Source of the DNA: Bactericera cockerelli
Taxonomy: Eukaryota > Arthropoda > Insecta > Hemiptera > Triozidae
Length of the DNA: 64,000 bases
Assembly (NCBI GenBank): GCA_024516035.1
Contig: CM044957.1
Location: 21,678,570 to 21,742,569 of the forward strand
Direction: 5' to 3'
The position numbers and the translations under genes were made by a program. The notes beneath the pieces are model-generated. The model saw only the letters and a list, made by a program, of their open reading frames with translations, was not told where the DNA came from and searched no databases. Shown here piece after piece: positions 59,201-64,000 of the stretch. Numbering within the stretch: position 1 is the first letter of the stretch; each line of letters starts with the position of its first letter.

Positions 59201-60758
59201 TAAATGATTGGGTAATTCTTCAAACTTTTTAGGGTTGAATAATTATACTCGAATGTCTTCATATCAGGTGTGTGCTCTGAGCAAGGAGCACTTTCAGAAA
59301 CTGAACGGGTTCAGCAATGAGTTCTGGGGCTGGGGAGGAGAGGACGATGATATGTCCAGTAGAGTTGCAGCAGCCGGACTGAGTATTATTCGTTACCCCC
59401 CCGAAATTGCCAAATATACCATGCTCAAGCATCGCAAGGAGAAAGCCAATCCTAAGAGGTACGTGTTTGTTTTTATTCAACAAGAAAGTATTCTTAATGT
59501 GTCTAGCTAGTATTTATACAGGGTGGACCAATCAACGTTAATGGTAGATTAAAAACGTTAATGGTAGATTACTGACGATATTTCCAGCCCGGACCTACAA
59601 TCCATGTTTACGGCTTCACCTTTGTAACTGCACAAAGTGATTTTTTGCACCTTTCCAAAGAAGTCCGATTTTGGCTTACTCTTCCAGTCAGTGCTTCGTT
59701 CCTGTTTAAGATGAATTGATTCTACTCAAATCTGAAAAAATCCAACAAAATTTCGATATGTCTTGCTGCGTTACTTTGTTTTTTTACGGTTTGGTTTGGC
59801 ATATTTTTTTACACCTGAATAGAAAAAAAAACACCTGATGCAAGTATTTTACACCATGAAACACTCAACATTTGTCCGCACAAATTTTGACTAAAATTTG
59901 GTTCCACTTTAATTCATTACTTCTTTGTTCACTTAGTCAATAATAAGAAAAGTTAATTAAAACTAGTTGACAATAATTGAATATAATAATAAAAAATAAC
60001 TGAATAATTTCAACTGGGAGGTACTTCTTTTACCCAGCAGTCCTAAACCCATGCCTGTATGATTTTTATCTCCTAAAATGCAAGTAGTGTTGTAGTTTTT
60101 TTTTTTTTTTTTTCATCCGCATCTCTTATGTAGCGCAAATGTTTGCTGAATGCATTCTCAAAACTGAATGCCTCTAACGCTTAAAAATGTGTACGGAGCC
60201 GTGAGTTCGAATATTATATTCAGGCATGCATTTTTTCCTCACTTGCCTGAAAATTTGCCCCATTGGATTTTTTTTGTTGTTGTATAACACAGGCAAAAAA
60301 ATTTATCATTGCGCCACATCCTTCCCTGATATATGGAATTTTCACCCAATTCAGGCATGCATTTTTTCCTCACTTGCCTGAAAATTTGCCCCATCGGAAT
60401 TTTTTTTGTATAAAACAGGCAAAATCTTTTATCATTGCGCCACATCCTTCCATGAAATATGGAATTTTCACCCACCAAAAACCACCTGTCTTGATGACAG
60501 ACCGTTCTTAGAACCGAAAAATTTATTACCTGCCGATTTTATTGTAAGGCCCTCTATCATTTCTTCTCAATTAGATTGTCTGCAATCATCACCCGAATAA
60601 CAGAGAGCTTGTTGTCTGGTTGTAGGTATGAGAAGCTGTACAGTGGGAGCAAGCGGTTCAAGAAGGACGGACTTAGTAATTTGCAATACAGAGTGCTGGA
60701 TGCTAAGCAACGCAAGCTCTTTACTTGGATCTTGGTTCGTCTGGGTAATGCCAGCTGA
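49413..60758 (+). CDS. Beta-1,4-galactosyltransferase family enzyme, probably beta-1,4-N-acetylgalactosaminyltransferase (complete, six exons)
   Basis: A Golgi type II glycosyltransferase adding a beta-1,4-linked sugar to GlcNAc acceptors. Coding exons are 49413-49595, 52724-52787, 53959-54201, 56632-56843, 59268-59458 and 60626-60758 (TGA). All have GT-AG borders and phases agree, giving 341 residues, normal for the family. The Met at 49413 follows an acceptor at 49404 and places a membrane anchor (VLIFVVLALLIIEFTFSIL) at about residues 13-31. Family blocks: VAIIVPYRNREDHL (124-136), FNRASLFNVGF (168-178), the metal-binding DVD (194-196), WGWGGEDDD (254-262) and the metal ligands Met 286 and His 289. 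The donor-site residue that is Tyr in vertebrate galactosyltransferases (Y289 in bovine B4GALT1) is Leu 231 here (ASLFGG). Leu or Ile there allows UDP-GalNAc and is typical of invertebrate beta4GalNAcT. Four N-glycosylation sequons lie near the N-terminus. Introns are full of repeats. Confidence 0.93.
49622..49770 (+). repeat. tRNA-derived SINE, family S2
   Basis: Head gacctcagtagcttgatcga and ttcaagtcccggg; body gagtttaagcagttgtgata, tcacaaagtga. Related copies at 55236-55394 and 60958-61058. Intron 1 of the transferase. Confidence 0.7.
50110..50960 (+). repeat. Dispersed repeat, host of Helitron copy 4
   Basis: Contains ctccctaaaacgacaccgtt and its relatives at 50278 and 50668, caaatttcatatctctatga and cactgccgtgcttgctgga. 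The complement of 54645-55030 shares these words, so the two are copies in opposite orientation. The Helitron at 50430 interrupts this copy. Confidence 0.55.
50430..50652 (-). mobile_element. Non-autonomous Helitron, copy 4
   Basis: Reverse-oriented: CTAG at 50430-50433 with hairpin gcccgctttgcgggc, TC end at 50651-50652. Flanked by A and T. The shortest of the four, through small deletions near its TC end. Confidence 0.85.
51530..51705 (-). repeat. LINE-like 3' tail
   Basis: The minus strand reads aagagaatgcctaaggcatt then aacttcgccccagatt, and runs into an A-rich end. The same hairpin tail recurs at 56460-56590 (gaatgccgttggcatt) and, in plus sense, at 36150-36185. Confidence 0.5.
51715..52420 (+). 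repeat. Two R600-type fragments
   Basis: 51715-52140 follows the R600 order (gtttttcacatttctggacg, catagcctcaggatacc, gggggtttactcagat). 52165-52420 is a second, more diverged start (cttatcctataaaatagaaa, ggaaagtattgg). Confidence 0.6.
52984..53600 (-). pseudogene. LINE reverse transcriptase C-terminal fragment
   Basis: On the minus strand about 140 codons (53504-53076) read DCKLKWKQHVDELEPILSSA, IFAIRSVRTNV, SVMSYAIIFWG and LQKRTARSVFGL, the pattern after the polymerase core of Jockey-like LINEs. Near 53150 the frame shifts and continues LVHKLSPLLPRHNNVLQYNT RN. Upstream, 53510-53600, only scraps of the same frame remain. Intron 2 of the transferase, antisense to it. Confidence 0.75.
54645..55030 (-). 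repeat. Dispersed repeat, copy of 50110-50960 in reverse
   Basis: gcgcacggcagtgcgttagg and cagcaagcacggcag mirror the end of the 50110-50960 copy; tagaaagctgaaattttgca and cctaaaacaacc-type words also match in reverse. Confidence 0.5.
55236..55394 (+). repeat. tRNA-derived SINE, family S2, best copy
   Basis: Head gacctcggtagcttgatcaa and ggttcaagtcccg (B box), body gcgagtttgagtagttgtga, ending in (aat)n. Confidence 0.75.
55400..55860 (-). pseudogene. BEL/Pao polyprotein fragment
   Basis: The minus strand reads ALVVNNIAHNLP, a stop, then SDNEFNVSTTILGILGASLF, LFGPENFPVAINNSLGYTVM and GG. This is the protease-to-RT linker pattern of BEL/Pao elements (ILGA-x-x-F ... G-x-x-x-G-P ... A-I-x-x-x-L-G-Y). 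At least two stops. A ~75 bp piece at 54414-54488 is an inverted copy of 55780-55855. Intron 3 of the transferase. Confidence 0.55.
56157..56209 (+). repeat. (CA)n microsatellite
   Basis: Perfect dinucleotide tract of about 26 units, in intron 3 of the transferase. Confidence 0.98.
56460..56590 (-). repeat. LINE-like 3' tail
   Basis: The minus strand has aatcagaagagaatgccgtt, ggcattagcaccgccc and then an A-rich stretch ending in aaaacttgatccaac. Same design as at 51530-51705. It ends 40 bp before exon 4 of the transferase. Confidence 0.5.
57577..58340 (+). repeat. Dispersed repeat interrupted by an R600 copy
   Basis: 57577-57672 (ccctgataaggtttttgat, gcctaatttaggctttaatt) and 58203-58340 (cccaaaataagtatgaccac, ccttagaactttacagaatt) are the two halves of the repeat at 13451-13690. 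57673-58202 is a minus-strand R600 copy (ataaagtggtgtgacacc to ctaccgttctcgag-like words). A 21-bp tandem repeat (tctcttattgtttagctagaa, about four copies, 57988-58072) lies in the R600 part. Confidence 0.65.
58525..59184 (-). repeat. Cluster of SINEs (S3, S6, S3)
   Basis: 58525-58735 and 59041-59184 are S3 copies on the minus strand (tail cactctttagtggaaggtaa at 59052; head ending gtgcattgatagtcaagtgg). 58862-59035 is family S6 (complement: agtcaccgtggcaaagtgag, ttagcgcgctagg, tgggttcgattcc). All lie in intron 4 of the transferase. Confidence 0.65.
60219..60475 (+). repeat. ~130 bp tandem duplication
   Basis: attcaggcatgcattttttc ... gaattttcaccca occurs twice in a row (about 60219-60347 and 60350-60475) with few differences, just upstream of the last transferase exon. 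Confidence 0.85.
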
Positions 60759-60957
60759 TGGAACTTTCTGGCCCGTGTGTTCGGGGACTCTGCCCTTTCG
60801 TGAAACCTTTTACACTTATCACGTTTTATTTGTTTATGAAAATACATGGGCCCGTTTGCTTGTGGAACGTTCTGTATGGTATTTTACGGTGATAAAAGTA
60901 ATGAAATAGATATAGTTATCATATTTGTGTTAATTACTTTCGTGATATTACAATTTT

Positions 60958-61058
60958 CAAACTAGCTTTACTAAAATCTACGCTGAATCCGGGACTTGAA
61001 TCACCGACCTTCAGGTTAGAAGTCCGCCGCCTTATCGATCAAGCTACTGTGATCGGTA
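60958..61058 (-). repeat. SINE family S2
   Basis: The complement reads gatcacagtagcttgatcga, ggcggacttctaacctgaag and ttcaagtcccgg. It lies in the 3' UTR or downstream of the transferase gene. Confidence 0.65.
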
Positions 61059-62216
61059 AAAGTAATGAAAAGAGATACCCTGTTTCAACTTGACCAATTA
61101 CAAAGTGAAAACATGGTGTTTCGCTTTTATGAAGAGTGATATGTGTTATTTTAAATAATCAATTAGCTTGTAAAACTTACTATTCTTTTGATGTGTAGGT
61201 ACTTATAGTTGCCTATTATGCTGTCCCAAATTGGGACTCCCAATTTTATCTCAGACAAACTTTTATTTAAAAAAAAAAAATGACACCGCGTTGTGGCTAC
61301 GCCTGCTACATGGCCGATTGTGAATTTAATCATTGCAATAATCTCATGGAAGCCATAATCTCATGGAAGCTCTTTCGGAGATACAATGCTAAAATGTATA
61401 TTGAAAGACTGACTGCCTTAGGAATTGACATATTACTAAGAAAGAACTAAGGATAGTCTTATATGGTCATAAATAAAGCCTATTGACGAATAAATCATGT
61501 AGGATTTGTTTCCCATTCATTAATTTTTTCTAAGTGGCATAAATGTAACTTTAAAAAAATAATTTTAAACTTTAAAAACAATAGTAAAGTATTGTTTTCT
61601 TCTAAAACATTCACCAAATAATCAGCCCTAAGATCTCCCTTTAGTTTTCAGTTAACCAACAAAGCTGTTGGAAGTTTTTATGTATACAGTGTACTGTACA
61701 CATGCCTGTAGAATTATCTCCCACTTGCTCTTTTTTTTGTATTTCCTTGTGGACTAAAAAGACATGAGTTTTATTGTACACAGGGCGATTCAGTATATTT
61801 GGAACAGACGAAAATGGTAGGTAGGTGAGACTACGAGGAACAATTTTTACGAAATGCAATATTGCACTAAACGCACTATGACTGCTAGATACAGGGTGGT
61901 ATAGGTGCATTTTTGTTGAACTTGTCGCTCGTCTCACTAGTTCTGTTTAAGAAATATATGAGGCCAAATTTTATATTTTAGAGGAGCTTATTTCAAATAT
62001 AGCCTCAATTTTTAAACAAAATAAATTGGAGGGTTTTTTTTTCTTTCGAACCTATGAAAGAAAAAAAAGTTGTTCTTATTTTTGATCCGACATTCTAAAT
62101 GTGCGTCATGTTTGAAAACAATTGGTATAAAAAGCCCTGTATTCTTTTTTTTCATGACCAAAGAATATGACAAATTCCGTCAAATCGTAACGATTTTTTA
62201 TTTTTCATCACACGCA
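61059..62216. other. Transferase 3' flank
   Basis: AT-rich; aataaa near 61476 and 61490 could be poly(A) signals if the 3' UTR extends that far. Short words cagggcgattcagtatattt and tacagggtgg (61784, 61892) suggest a MITE remnant. No gene. Confidence 0.4.
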
Positions 62217-62441
62217 AACACACACACACACACCACATACATCACACACACATACACACACCACCCATATAGCACACACATACATCACAACCAAACACAT
62301 ACCACATCCATTACACACACATAAACACATCACATAGACTCACAAACACATACCAATTACATCACACGCAAACATACGCACAATCATCATCGTTGTAAAA
62401 GCTAAATCTTTCATAGCGGATATCTCTGAAAGAATATTGAA

Positions 62442-62498
<57 letters not shown>

Positions 62499-62500
62499 AG
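62217..62500 (+). repeat. Two CA-rich microsatellite tracts
   Basis: 62217-62385 is irregular CA with cacatac and caccaccca variants; 62455-62497 is perfect (ca)n. Between them, catagcggatatctctgaaa matches the units at 43670-44125. Confidence 0.9.
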
Positions 62501-63590
62501 GGGGGGAAATGGTTTGGGGTTGCTGTCACAAAAACCGGTCTAAAATAGGATTTATACAAGAGTCCCTATTTTAGTACCTAACAAGTTTGACTTTGTTTAC
62601 CATGCCAATCATTATGTAAAATTATAAATAAAATTATAAAATATAAAAATCTAGAAATGTGTAATAAATTTCATTGTCTATGAGCTAGGAATTGAATTTT
62701 TTTTTCTCTTTTCGTCTGATGTGCTGCAGTTCCGCAGCTCCTTAGCACCAGCCGCGCCTGGTGCAGTGTTTCTGGAACGGGACACAGATAATCAGTTTGA
62801 AACTGAAACTAATCTAATGTTTGCCTGGTCGTGAGATAAAACTCTATTGACTCTCTCTCTCTCTCTCTCTCTCTCGTGATGGAATATCAGTGTTATTTAT
62901 TATTAGCCATCTACTTCACGTAAGTAGGTAGCTTATCATACTAGTTTTTACTTAATATCAAACAAATTATTGTCCCATGTAGATTTATTTTTCCCCAGAT
63001 TTTAAAATTTATAAATGAATAATTATTTAATCTTTTGTTTTTGTTGTGCTTTGACAATAGGTGATGTAAGTACCTACCTATTCACGTTTTAATTAATATT
63101 TTGACCAATCATACAATAAACCAACGGTGCACTTATTAGAGCACAACACTTCGAAAACAGTCAAAAACGCAAGGTTTCTTCAAAACGGTAGGTTAGAATT
63201 TATTAATAAAAACTATTAGTGTTCTTGAGCTACGTCGAGTAAGGATAAGAAGTGGATGGGTGACACGAAAAATATTGACATTTCTGCGATATTCATACAA
63301 AAAATCAAAGAAACCGACGATTGGCCCATGTTAGGCCCATAACTGCGACCCTGTCTATTCTTAAATAAGCTTATCTACATTACTGCTATATTCATACCTA
63401 CAAAAAAAGAAATGCTAGAGGATACGACTTGACCCCCACAGAAATCGTAAACCGGGACTAGTAAGGCCCATAACTGCAGCCCAAAGTATTTCAATATGCT
63501 CAAATTAAGGAAATATAAAAAGAAAGATAATCTGACGCAATCCCTGCACTTCTTTCAAATTATCCAGTAATATTATTTAATGCTTCTAGG
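62501..63590. other. AT-rich intergenic DNA
   Basis: Contains a short GC-richer palindrome (gcaccagccgcgcctggtgc, 62745-62764) and a (ct)n tract (62852-62875). No gene recognised. Confidence 0.35.
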
Positions 63591-63919
63591 CTCGGCCGGA
63601 GACAGGCACAAGCCCGAACAATGCTGCCAATAAACCACAACCAGGTCCAAAACGCTCCTTACCATTGTGGACATGTAAGTGAGATCTTAACATTAATTAC
63701 AAACTTACAAAACGGCGAATCCAATAAAACTCAACAGTTAAAAAAAAAAAATTTATTTTAATACAACTACCCAATTTGTTTTAGAAATCATATTATACAC
63801 TAAGATTTATTTTAAGACTAATAACACTATTTTATACAATTTCCATCATGTATAAAAAAAGGAAGAAAAAAGAAAGAAATTGTTAATTTCTCATCTTGTT
63901 TGTGCTTTGGTTGCAAAAT

Positions 63920-64000
63920 GTCCCAACGAATCCCTTGCCCGTACAGTCCCACGAGAACTTTTGTGGATGAGAGAAGGCTCCGAATACACCTCAATAAGAA
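63920..64000 (+). CDS. Possible partial exon at the right edge
   Basis: From ATG 63919 the frame reads MSQRIPCPYSPTRTF, then DERRLRIHLNK, and is open to the end of the window. The Cys and the RLRIHL pattern faintly resemble a C2H2-type finger or the N-terminal finger of a LINE ORF, but the second Cys is not in place. A second open stretch with good splice-like ends (acceptor ttctag at about 63587, donor gtaagt at 63681) lies just upstream. Family unknown; may be chance. Confidence 0.2.

Overview
This 64 kb window looks like nuclear DNA of an insect, probably a hemipteran. Short coding exons with GT-AG introns are scattered through AT-rich, repeat-packed sequence, and the MOSMO, malic-enzyme and beta4-GalNAc-transferase-type proteins are animal genes. 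The hemipteran assignment rests on an impression of the repeats and is weak; 'insect' is firmer.

Three host genes can be read. (1) At 204-3118 (+) lie the last four coding exons of an NADP-dependent malic enzyme; the 5' part is outside the window. (2) At 11797-21660 (-) is a complete three-exon MOSMO/Attenuator-of-Hedgehog orthologue of 167 residues. (3) At 49413-60758 (+) is a complete six-exon beta-1,4-galactosyltransferase-family enzyme of 341 residues. A Leu at its donor-specificity position predicts UDP-GalNAc use. A possible terminal exon of a fourth gene lies at 48674-48772, and a possible partial exon lies at the right edge.

The rest is mostly mobile DNA, much of it nested. The outstanding element is a nearly complete DIRS-type tyrosine-recombinase retrotransposon at about 14905-20785. 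It has inverted terminal repeats, an internal complementary region, gag, an RT/RNase H/Dam-like ORF and an overlapping tyrosine recombinase. It sits antisense in MOSMO intron 1, inside an older fold-back element. Others are a 2.4 kb element with ~555 bp terminal inverted repeats and a decayed, unassigned ORF (30179-32605); a Tc1 transposon with two nonsense codons (23190-24749); a split Tc1 remnant (5549-7512); BEL/Pao and LINE fragments (25920-29170, 52984-53600, 55400-55860); four short non-autonomous Helitrons with clean TC...CTAG ends; three related fold-back elements with TA target duplications (9173, 46080, 48019); a TAA-flanked Harbinger-like MITE (25007-25307); at least six tRNA-derived SINE families; a 3 kb tandem-plus-inverted array (38341-41367) next to a 39-bp minisatellite; and long CA and CT microsatellites.

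The host genes have no evident functional link. The main story is repeated insertion of elements into one another within introns and intergenic DNA, leaving splice sites and coding exons intact.
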